Shown one piece after another: positions 55,912-64,000 of a DNA stretch of 64,000 bases. The DNA lies in NCBI RefSeq assembly GCF_003589595.1, contig NW_020654422.1, positions 18,543,256 through 18,607,255 on the forward strand. Direction: 5' to 3'. Position 1 is the stretch's first letter; the number at the start of each line of letters is the position of its first letter. This DNA comes from Hyposmocoma kahamanoa. Taxonomy: Eukaryota; Arthropoda; Insecta; Lepidoptera; Cosmopterigidae. Position numbers and translations under genes: made by a program. Under the pieces are notes generated by a model that was not told the DNA's origin, made no database searches, and saw only the letters and a program-made list of their open reading frames with translations.

Positions 55912-56150
55912 TAACCGACTTTAAAAAAAAGTAGGACATATCGAATTCGACTGCATGTTTTTCTTTTTTTTTATGTATGTTACGCGGTAACTCCGGTATT
56001 TACGAACCGATTTTGATGATTTTTTTTATTAAAAAAGTGGTATCTCAGATGTGGTCCCATTCAAATTTGAAAAAAAATTCCAACCTCTGAGGGTGGAAAA
56101 TTAGGGGATAAATGACTTTTGAGGTTTAGAACTCTGTAATGTTTTTATTT
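55912..56150 (+). repeat. Dispersed repeat E copy
   Basis: TTTTAACCGACTTTAAAAAA, AACTCCGGTATTTACGAACC and the GGGATAAATGACTTTTGAGG end follow the family order. Confidence 0.75.
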
Positions 56151-56738
56151 TAAAGCAAACCTTCCGGATTCCAAGAAATGTATTTCAATTATAATTAACG
56201 TTTACAAATCAAACAAGACTTAAATTTCTAACACGAGCAATTGCATTAATTTTTTCTCATTGCCATTCTTTACAATATTAACACTGGTTCTCACGCTTGC
56301 AACACCAGACAACGGTAATGCGAAACTATTCAAGACAAAGGATAACGATGTGAGCTGCCTAGTCATAAATGTAGAATGTACTATTAGATGACGTAAATAA
56401 ATACGAATGAGGAAATTTGCACAGGTTATTATTATGCCTATTAGATTTTTGTAATGACAAATTAGTAAGACATAATTGAGGGGAACATAGAGGTAAAAAG
56501 AAAGAGAGAAAGATCAAGAATAGAGTACAGTCAACAAATAAAGAAGAACGAGAAACTGAGCAGTTGTAAAGAGGTCAAGGAGCTGGTTAGGAACCATAAG
56601 GAGTGAAGGAGGCTGCACCGACAAGAGCCTAGCTCTTAAATTGCGTGATCATATCATAGCTTTAGTCATGGCATCTGGTAAAATCTTTAAAAAAAAATCG
56701 TTTGTAATAAAATAATACCAAATGACATCTACACATAA
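56151..56738. other. Unassigned stretch
   Basis: A purine-rich segment (56480-56600) contains no motif I can name. Confidence 0.4.
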
Positions 56739-56739
56739 C

Positions 56740-57010
56740 AGTGTAGCAAGAGAGTTGTGAAAGGTGATGTAGTGACCGGGATAGAAAAGGAAATGCTTCT
56801 AAGGTTTAGTCATGAAGCAAGGATGGATGTTACCAGATTGTCAATTGAAAATAGTAGATGTGGAAGGAAACGTGGAAAGATAGGCCTTGAACAGACTGAA
56901 AATGTCCTAAAAAGACCAACACTAAGTATAAAGTGGCTAGTATGAAAAGACCGACACTAGTGGAGGAAGCGACATAGATTTTTCAGGAACACAGTAAGTC
57001 ACCATAACCT
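56740..57010 (+). pseudogene. LINE ORF2 C-terminal relic
   Basis: The frame reads VKGDVVTGIEKEMLLRFSHE and ARMDVTRLSIE. This resembles the V-V-T-x-I-E-x-G-M-L-R-W-F-G-H-x-x-R-M block of insect LINE proteins with a changed core. The frame then decays through RKRGKIG-like and KDRH-like segments. Confidence 0.6.
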
Positions 57011-57039
57011 TCGATGGTATCTACGGTAAGGGAACATTC

Positions 57040-57350
57040 AAAGAATCAAATATTTTAACTCTACCAAGTCAATTTATACCTGAAAATGTAATGTATGTCC
57101 GTAGTAATGTAGCATTATTTCCGAAAAACAGTTATAGGCATAACCTTAATCTTAGAAACAAAAATAAACTCGCGACCCCTATGCTCAGATTTGATAAAGT
57201 TAGCTCATCATTTGTAGGGCACTGTATATATATATACGATTTTATAATAAAATTCTAGAAATTGTAGAAAAATTATCAGAATAAATGCTTAAGCTCATGT
57301 TAAAAAAGTACTAATTAGAAAAGTTTATTATAAAATCAATGATTACATAG
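57040..57350 (+). pseudogene. LINE ORF2 C-terminal relic
   Basis: Translation gives NSYRHNLNLRNKNKLATPML and RFDKVSSSFVGHCIYIYDF, then frameshifted remains of an I-P-E-x-x-x-L...F-K-x-x-V-K end. It is the same block as at 39900-40068, more decayed. Confidence 0.65.
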
Positions 57351-57647
57351 ATGATACGAACGCATGGTGTACTTTCAGCTCATTGAATGTTTGTGATGAA
57401 ATGAAATTGGCCTGCCAAGGACTGGTGGTTTTTTTGTATAATGTGACTATTTCAAGTATAATTCGATAACCTACGAAACAAAGATACTTGGTTTGATTTA
57501 ATCTACCCCAGTGGGTAACAGTAGTCATGGTAGATGTATATGTAACACGTACACACAATAGTCCTGACAAACATTGATTTCGTTGTTGTTCAGAAGGAAG
57601 ATGCGAAAATGTGTGTGGTTAACGGAACGCAGACGTTCAGCAATAGC

Positions 57648-58535
57648 TCCTTGTAAAAGGGTTCGTCTAGGGAAGTACTGCCACCTTACATAATTCTACC
57701 CCAAGCAATAATGTGGTAAGGGTGCTGTTTGAAATTACAGGCACGTGTGACTTGTCAACTAATGTTTCAGTGTAACGGGTGCAGTGGCAGTGTCCTTTAG
57801 AGTGGTTACACACGGCCCCTTTTAGACGCGATGTAAACGCACGATTGCATCGCTACACTTGCTATTTATACGCGATTGCATCAATGCAAACGCGCGACTG
57901 CATCAATACAAACGCGCGATTGCATCGCTACGCTTGGGATTTATAGGTGATTGCATCGCTGCTTAAAGTCGCGCGTGCGTGTAAGGCCGGGGTCGCACTG
58001 GTATGGCGACAGCGACGCGGCGGCGACGCGAAAAAGCGAGAGGCCAGCGCAACGCCGCTACGTCGCTTAATGGGTGACCGCACGATTAGACGATTCAAAC
58101 GACAAAATCAAACTATTTTGTTTACGTCGTGCGGTGTCACCTTCGCAACCCTTCGCTCGGATATGTGGCGCTCTTTCGCACGAACACCGTGAGATACAGT
58201 GCGGCCGCTCAGGTACATCACCGCATATTGCCGTGTCACACCGCTGCTTGTCGTACGAAATTCAAGTGTCGTTGCGGGTTGCTGAATAATTTTATTTAAT
58301 GCGAACACCCTCATTACTTGTAGAACATTTGAAATTTCTTTACGATATGAGCAAATAAATTTCGCTTGTCATTTCTGCAGTGCAGCCACCGACATGTTTA
58401 TATGAGTTTGTGTTGTGCGGCCGCGGCTGCGTCGCTGCTAAAAGTCGTCGTGTGTAGTGGCACTGGAAGTGTTATGAACAGGCGTATCGCGTACTAACAG
58501 GCGCACGACTTGTTTGTCCCATCACTTGATATCAC
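57648..58535 (+). repeat. Dispersed repeat D interrupted by family F material
   Basis: D runs from GCTCCTTGTAAAAGGGTTCG to GTGCAGTGGCAGTGTCCTTT (57796). It resumes at about 58457 with GTGGCACTGGAAGTGTTATG and ends at CATCACTTGATATCACAAAT. The two parts join correctly when compared with intact D copies. Confidence 0.75.
57800..58456. mobile_element. Foldback MITE family F, compound copy
   Basis: The element begins GAGTGGTTACACACGGCC after TTA (57797-57799) and has GCATCGCTAC-type repeats. A right-end-like piece (GCTGCTTAAAGTCGCG) occurs near 57958. A second right end (GTCGCTGCTAAAAGTCGTCG) lies at 58431-58450. Between them lies GC-rich DNA (57980-58310) unlike the other copies. This may be two elements or one with captured sequence. 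Confidence 0.55.
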
Positions 58536-59240
58536 AAATAAATAATAATAAGAAAAATAAAGTACGTCTGGACCCTACACAAAGAACGCACATAATAACC
58601 TACCCAAACCGACTTCAAGAAATAAAGACGAACGGGAAACATGTGTCAACAACAAAAAGTTAATATTGAAGATAGATTGAATGAATGGATAGAATGGATA
58701 TTTGTTAAGCAATCGTTATTATGTGTGTGTGCGTCTAAGACTGACGCTATAGTAGTAGTAGTAATAGTAGCCAAAAACATGTTGGCTTGTTGACGTTTCT
58801 AGACTATTCGATCCTTTGTCACCTAACTTTCGTCTGTAGACTTAACGTAATAAAGTATACTTCGATTAGTCGATTAGTTGAGATTTTCACTTAAACGCTT
58901 AGAATGATTTACGGATAAAAGTACCTTACAGCAAGATTTTTAAAATTTTAAATGAAAAATAATAATGCGCCAGTAAACCACCCAAAGTAATGGAATTCCG
59001 GGGCACACCCAGACTAGAACCAATTTTGAAAACGACTCATCTGAAGAACAGAGTCTGATGTGATTATCTGATTATATTTATACAAAAGAGGATAAATACA
59101 CGGTCGTTACTCAAACCTAAGGCCTATCTAGATTGGTGTTTTCAGAAATTTTATAACTTATTTCGTTTCGGAATTTCGTGATATTCACAGTGAAGAATCA
59201 CGAACGAAATGTACAATGTCCAGAGAATAAGTAAAAAAGT
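58536..59240. other. Unassigned stretch
   Basis: No gene was recognised; a TAG trinucleotide run lies near 58752-58770. Confidence 0.4.
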
Positions 59241-59242
59241 TC

Positions 59243-59330
59243 ATTTCACAAATTGGTCCCACCGGAAATCGAACCCGCAATCTTCTCGTCCAGGAACCAC
59301 AAAGCCAACCGTTGGGCTAGCGAAATCGGT
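59243..59330 (-). repeat. tRNA-like SINE head relic
   Basis: On the minus strand it carries CTAGCCCAACGG (A-box-like) and GGGTTCGATTTCC (B-box-like), then GGTGGGACCAATTTG, similar to 2866-2935. A mutated tRNA gene is possible, but the match to another locus favours a SINE. Confidence 0.5.
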
Positions 59331-59539
59331 AATCATTAGTTACAAAGTTTTTACCATATTATGACTTTTTATTCTTCTAATTCGTACTGCAGTAAGATAT
59401 CTAGTAAAAAGACCCAAACATTCGAACCCGAAAATGAACAATATATATCAAACGCAGATCATTCTAAGAGTGCGTTCATTTCAAAACCCGTCAAGGAATG
59501 TTTCAATCTCAATGATTGTCATAATATTTAGCAGCGGTA

Positions 59540-59835
59540 GAGCTTCATAAGAAAGAGTTCGTCCAGTGAAGTATTGCACCTTACTTACTTACTTTTACCG
59601 CCAAGTAATAATGTGACCGTTACTGCGTTCCAGTTTTGAAGGGTAAGTACGCTGGTAAAATTACAAGCACATGGAAATTCTCAACTTATGTCTCAGGGTG
59701 GCGCGCGCAGTGGCAGTGTACCTCAGATCTTTGCGATTTAAAGCTTTGGGTGGCACTGCAACCGTTGTGGACAGGCGTGTCGCGTACCACCAGACGCATG
59801 ACTTGTTTGTCCCGTCACTTGGCATTATAAAAAAA
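59540..59835 (+). repeat. Dispersed repeat D, near full-length
   Basis: It runs from GAAAGAGTTCGTCCAGTGAA to CCCGTCACTTGGCATTATAA and an A-run, the sense 3' end. Frames inside it are not genes. Confidence 0.8.
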
Positions 59836-59855
59836 TCTTTGGAAGCTGTTTTCAT

Positions 59856-60150
59856 TTTTAACCGACTTGAAAAAAGGAGGAGGCTCAATTCGTCTGTATT
59901 TTTTTTTTGTTTGTACGTTACGCGATAACTCCGGCATTTCTGAACCGATTTGGATGATCCTTGTTTTGTTGGAAAGAGGATACCTCAGTAGTGGTCCCAT
60001 TTAAGAAAAACAATTCCACTTCTGAGGGTGGCAAACTCGGGGATGAATCCGTTTTCGCGCACTTTCCGGTAACTGATTTCAATAAGCAAATAGATGTAAT
60101 TCCACGAACTTTTGAGATCAGTTTTTAGTACTCTATACTAAGATTACACA
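59856..60150 (+). repeat. Dispersed repeat E copy
   Basis: TTTTAACCGACTTGAAAAAA, GCGATAACTCCGGCATTTCT, CTGAGGGTGGCAAACTCGGG and CACGAACTTTTGAGATCAGT are in order. It is one of the more complete copies. Confidence 0.8.
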
Positions 60151-60184
60151 TATAATAAATGAATTTTGTAATAAATAATTGAAT

Positions 60185-60398
60185 AATAAATAAATACCGC
60201 AAACACTCAACATAGCCCCGCACTAGGGAAACCCTGTGTCGCGGGTGCCATGGACACACACATCACACATAAATTACACCCAAACTCACGAGAGAAATAA
60301 ATGTAGGCCATACAAATATTTCTCCCGGCGCGGAAACCGAACCTGGGACCTCTGCGCGGCAGTCCGGCTTAGTAACCGTTCGGCCACAGAGGCAGTTA
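60185..60398 (-). mobile_element. SINE B copy
   Basis: In minus orientation: head at the right (TGCCTCTGTGGCCGAACGG), body with ATTTATTTCTCTCGTGAGTT, and tail at the left near GTGTTTGCGGTATTTATT. The B box is altered (GGTTCGGTTTCCG). Confidence 0.85.
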
Positions 60399-61045
60399 TG
60401 AACGAATGTTGTGTTTTAATTGTATAGCCGTGATAATGACTACGTAAACAACAAGACATTCCTAAGCATTAATAAGCAATTTGATAGTCACAAAACTGGC
60501 AACACATAATAAAAGCCGTTTCCTTATAACACAAACAAAATTTTAAAAAAATCTTGTGATATTCTACCACAATTATAAAGATCCTGTTCCTAACCACAAA
60601 CCTGTACAATAACAAATACAACGAACTCACAATAAATTTTCTAGTCGTGACATTTGACATGACCCTGAAATAAACATATTTGAAAGGGACCATCGACATT
60701 GTTCAATACACATTGATACAGAATCATGCGCATTATTTTTAATTAATAGCATTCGAGATAATTAAACTTTCGATCTAAATAGAAAGAGGCGGGCAACCCA
60801 TTTGTATTGTTTGTATCTATATGACCTCATCGATAACCTAGTTCAGGGATAACTTACCAAGAAGGTTAGCAAGTTATAATAATAGCGTTGTTGCACTTAG
60901 ACCTCGTAAATAAACAGGGTTGTTTGTATTATTGTGCCTTTATTACCTTCGTTAATGCAATTGACTGGTATGCCTTATTTGCTCGTTATATTCCGCTTAT
61001 GTTTTCAGTTCTTTTACGATATTATAATAAAGCAATAATACTTGT
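60399..61045. other. Unassigned AT-rich stretch
   Basis: No gene or repeat was recognised. Confidence 0.4.
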
Positions 61046-61047
61046 AA

Positions 61048-61440
61048 TAATACTTGTGGACTTGTAGCGTAAGCCAAAGCGTCCAACAAGACTTAAACTC
61101 AAAGATAAAATAAAATTTAAATATAACATAGAAGATATTAAATAATACTTAATAATGTCAGTATTGAATACTAAAAAAACCGATCTCAAATTACAATTAG
61201 TCGTCGAATTACATCTGTTTGCCAAGGTTTATTGGCATCGGTTACGGGAAAGTGCGCGAACCGGTTTCATCCCCAGTTTGCCACCCTTCGAAGTGAAATA
61301 TTTTCTCAAAATTTAAATGTGACCACTACTGAAGTACCCCCTTTCCAACAGAATATGAATCATCAAAATAGGTTCACAAATGCCAGAGTTATCACATAAC
61401 ATACATACAAAAAAAATACGGCGAATTCATAACAACTAAC
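61048..61440 (-). repeat. Dispersed repeat E, long copy
   Basis: It shares the extended 3' part with 53228-53400 and the body with all E copies (TTTGCCAAGGTTTATTGGCA, GGTTTCATCCCCAGTTTGCC). Confidence 0.75.
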
Positions 61441-61885
61441 CAAAGAAAAGAAAGGATATAAATACGGTCTGCGTTACAAAATTTTCTACAATCAACTCTT
61501 TATCTCAAATTTACAAAGCGACTTAAGGCCGTTGAGAGTACACACCATTTGTCAGCAAACACATCGGGCTCTCGTAGTAAAATCCCATAATAATATAATA
61601 AGCCTTATATACTCCCAACGCTGGGTACAGATTACCTCTCTTAATGAGAGAGTTTTGCAGTTCCCACAAGTTCCCAATGTAGAATATTCACACATGTCGT
61701 GGAAAGCTTTTGCCGATATATCATTTTGGCAAAATTCACACTGATCCAATTTGAAATGCAGCTGCACACACAGGCGGTTGTTTATTATTAGTAAGGTAGC
61801 TGTTTGTTACGTATTTTTACTTTAGTTATTTAAGTTTTCTGGCATTTTAAAAATATATAAATTTTATTATAATTACATCGATCGA
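61441..61885. other. Unassigned stretch
   Basis: Opposed frames at 61532-61767 show no recognisable domain. Confidence 0.35.
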
Positions 61886-61889
61886 ATAC

Positions 61890-62090
61890 TTAGACACAAA
61901 CCCTTCGATCCCGCCGGATTCTGACCGACGTCTTCTAGCAAACCGTGCCAAACGCTGTGCCAACTTAGCCACAAAACGAATCAGCGGACCTCAATTTACC
62001 TATGTGTTTGTTATTGGGTCTTTGTATTTGTTTTTCTACGACTCTTTAGTCGTAGCTCTATGAGAAATCTATGAAAGTATTTCGTCAAAA
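61890..62090 (-). mobile_element. SINE A, permuted copy
   Basis: On the minus strand the tail (TTTCATAGATTTCTCATAGA, GCTACGACTAAAGAGTCGT) comes first at 62090-62035. A linker of about 60 bp follows, then the tRNA-like head (GTGGCTAAGTTGGCACAGCG, GACGTCGGTCAGAATCCGGC) at 61985-61901. This is the order also seen at 20348-20580. Confidence 0.7.
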
Positions 62091-62194
62091 AACACTTAAA
62101 TTTTAATTTTCTTTTTCTATCTTTCTGTGTTACTTCATTTATTGTGACGACTTCCGTGTTTCAGCGGTTATCATTGTGCTATAACATCCGGTAG

Positions 62195-62400
62195 GATCAG
62201 TTTGAAATAGCAGCTGTTTTAGCAAATTGATTCTGTTCAGGATGTTTGTTCAGAGTGACAACAAGTCATAACCATGAGATCTGTAAAGGGCCGGAAACGG
62301 CTTATTTGAAAAAAGAAATATAAGCTATTTAGACCCGAAAAAAGTTCCGATTCCTATGTGTTACAATCGCGAAAATCTAAGACCTCGATAATAATACTTA
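62195..62400. repeat. Dispersed repeat I copy
   Basis: CATGAGATCTGTAAAGGGCC, GATTCCTATGTGTTACAATC and GCGAAAATCTAAGACCTCGA define the longest copy here. Confidence 0.5.
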
Positions 62401-63080
62401 AATTAAATTAATTAATCCAAAGTAAGGTTCATTTCAATGTTACCACACAATTAAATCTCGCAATTAACTGGCTTATGAATCAGAGATTAAAGTTTCAACT
62501 TAACGATTCTATTAACAAGTGACATGATTTACAAGTAACAAGCGTTTGTTGGAACAACAGATTTAAAATTTGTTGTATTCCAAATGCCATTAACCGAATA
62601 AAAATTATCTGTGACATCTCTCTGTATTCAAAGAATCAATCCTTGTAATAGATCCAAAAACAATAGTTAATTAATAGTTATTTGCTATACAAGGCTGCAA
62701 AGATGTTGTTACCATATACCAACGGATTTATATTACATAAATAATGTACGACAAATAGTAGAACGTGTCATTAAATTTTTTTATCGAAAAAAAAAATTTG
62801 GTGCACCACAGTCCATCGTCAAGTTCGATTTTCAAAAACTTTTTCCACGCTAGCGTGGAATAAACGATTTTGCGCGCAGATTTCTAATGAGAAAAAAACC
62901 TTTCCGAGCTAGTGAGGAGTAAAATAAATTGTAAAATCAGTACAGTTTATTGAAATTTTGGCGTTCCGATCCCGATGTCAAAATAGTAACAAACCAATCG
63001 GTGGCACCTGAATGAGTTTGTCGACGTCGATATTTTGTTTCATGAAAATTACTCAAAAACGCTCATGAATTCGTCCTTAG
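62401..63080. other. Unassigned stretch
   Basis: No gene or repeat was recognised. Two CTAGCGTGG/GCTAGTGAGG-like words near 62850 and 62907 are not explained. Confidence 0.4.
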
Positions 63081-63084
63081 TAAG

Positions 63085-63150
63085 CCACATGTGATCATAC
63101 GTCAAAACCTGTTTTTGTCACATGAAAGTCATATAAATAATTGTAAAATT
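63085..63150 (-). repeat. Short dispersed repeat H
   Basis: CACATGTGATCATACGTCAA and the following AT-rich bases are the reverse of 9346-9362 and 16855-16875. Confidence 0.5.
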
Positions 63151-63154
63151 ATAA

Positions 63155-63405
63155 CAATTACATTTATTTGCCAAGTTTTATTGAAATCTATTACCGGAAA
63201 GTGCGTGAAAGTGAATTCATCCCCAAGTTTTCCACCTTTAGAGGTGGTATATTTTCTTCTAATTTAAATGGGGTCAATACTGAGGTCTTTGCAACAAAAA
63301 AAGAATCATCGAAATCGGTTCACAAATGCCGGAGTAATTGCGTATCATACATACAAAAAAATACAGTCCAATTGAGAACCTCCTTTTTTAAGTCGGTTAA
63401 AAAAT
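63155..63405 (-). repeat. Dispersed repeat E copy
   Basis: ATTTGCCAAGTTTTATTGAA, AAAAGAATCATCGAAATCGG and AGAACCTCCTTTTTTAAGTC are in family order; the frame inside is not a gene. Confidence 0.8.
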
Positions 63406-63699
63406 ACTAACTACACGAAAGAAAACATATATATATCAAATTTAACAACTCTCCTATTTAAGAATTAAAAAGTTACAATATTTCGTTCGTAGAGCCCTTA
63501 AACTTTTCAAAAGTGAATTTTGCAAATGTGGCCTTGTTACACAGAAGCGTGCGAATGATTGTTCGTTACAAAAGTCTTTAGTAAAAAAAACACGGATAGT
63601 GTAATGAAAGACAGCTTTCCAATTGACAGACTTTAACTTCCAAGTTACGTATAAAAGTGATTTTTAGTAACAATACCTTTCGATACATTACCATACCAT

Positions 63700-63880
63700 T
63701 CAGACATCAGAAGGAGCGGCAGACCACCGCAGCGCTGGATGGACGACATCCGACGACACGGAGGTCGGGATTGGACGAGTCGGGCACAAGATCGCCAAGA
63801 GTGGAAGAAGAGGGAAGAGGCCTACATCCAAGATTGAATAACAAAATGGCCGCCATGATAATGATGATGACCTTTTAATA
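63700..63880 (+). pseudogene. LINE ORF2 C-terminus
   Basis: The frame reads IRRSGRPPQRWMDDIRRHGG, RDWTSRAQDRQEWKKREEAY and IQD then a stop at 63836. The G-R-P-x-x-R-W-x-D-D-I...W...A-x-D-R-x-x-W pattern closes ORF2 of many insect RTE/CR1-like LINEs. A short GATGATGA-rich untranslated end follows. Confidence 0.8.
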
Positions 63881-63881
63881 A

Positions 63882-64000
63882 CAAAGGAAAATATCGCGAT
63901 GAAACCTGGATTTCGAAGGTTCCACAATCTTTGGAAAACGTATGAAAACCGCACATGACCTAAAAACCTTCCCCTTACAGATGATCTGTGCTCTCAGCTG
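63882..64000 (+). mobile_element. SINE C, partial copy at window edge
   Basis: GGAAAATATCGCGATGAAAC, ATTTCGAAGGTTCCACAATC and CAGATGATCTGTGCTCTCAG match the middle part of SINE C. The head is absent and the copy runs off the window. Confidence 0.6.

Noticed and set aside
61532..61767. Opposed 70-codon frames on both strands
   Set aside because: Mirror-image frames of similar length without motifs are typical of chance.
63657..63954. Opposed frames at the right edge taken as two genes
   Set aside because: The plus-strand frame is a LINE protein end; the minus-strand one is its antisense.

Overview
The window looks like a stretch of lepidopteran (moth or butterfly) nuclear DNA made almost entirely of mobile-element debris. 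It is AT-rich. Its tRNA-derived SINEs, LINE 3' ends with short tandem tails, mariner copies and foldback MITEs resemble those known from Lepidoptera. I recognise no host protein-coding gene, no genuine tRNA or rRNA gene, no CRISPR array and no bacterial-type operon. The Lepidoptera assignment is an inference from repeat style and LINE protein fragments; no search was run.

Left part (1-10.5 kb): a LINE 3' region is interrupted by a decayed mariner (about 264-1378). After a LINE reverse-transcriptase relic comes the most complete element of the window: a 2,919-bp DNA transposon (4467-7385). It has 12-bp terminal inverted repeats, a perfect 8-bp target duplication (ATGTACAC) and a transposase-like frame of about 735 codons broken by one in-frame TAG. 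It sits inside a tRNA-derived SINE. A LINE ORF1 relic and two copies of a MITE with 8-bp target duplications follow.

Middle (10.5-39 kb): dispersed repeats alternate with unassigned AT-rich DNA. Notable items are SINE copies whose 5' ends carry an inverted copy of their own interior, all inside a 12-bp target duplication; a 371-bp element with 8-bp target duplication carrying the start of a THAP zinc finger (P-element-like); a MITE nested in another MITE; and two tiny insertions of 30 and 18 bp made only of the MITE ends, each inside a perfect 8-bp target duplication.

Right part (39-64 kb): LINE ORF2 C-terminal relics, a nearly intact Hsmar1-like mariner (47851-49132) broken only by one base in a poly-A run, several long palindromes, and more SINE and MITE copies, some nested. 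The window is best read as a record of transposition and repair events rather than a set of cooperating genes. For brevity, family letters used below are: A, B, C = three tRNA-derived SINEs; D, E, H, I = dispersed repeats of unknown class; F and J = foldback MITEs with 3-bp TTA/TAA target duplications.
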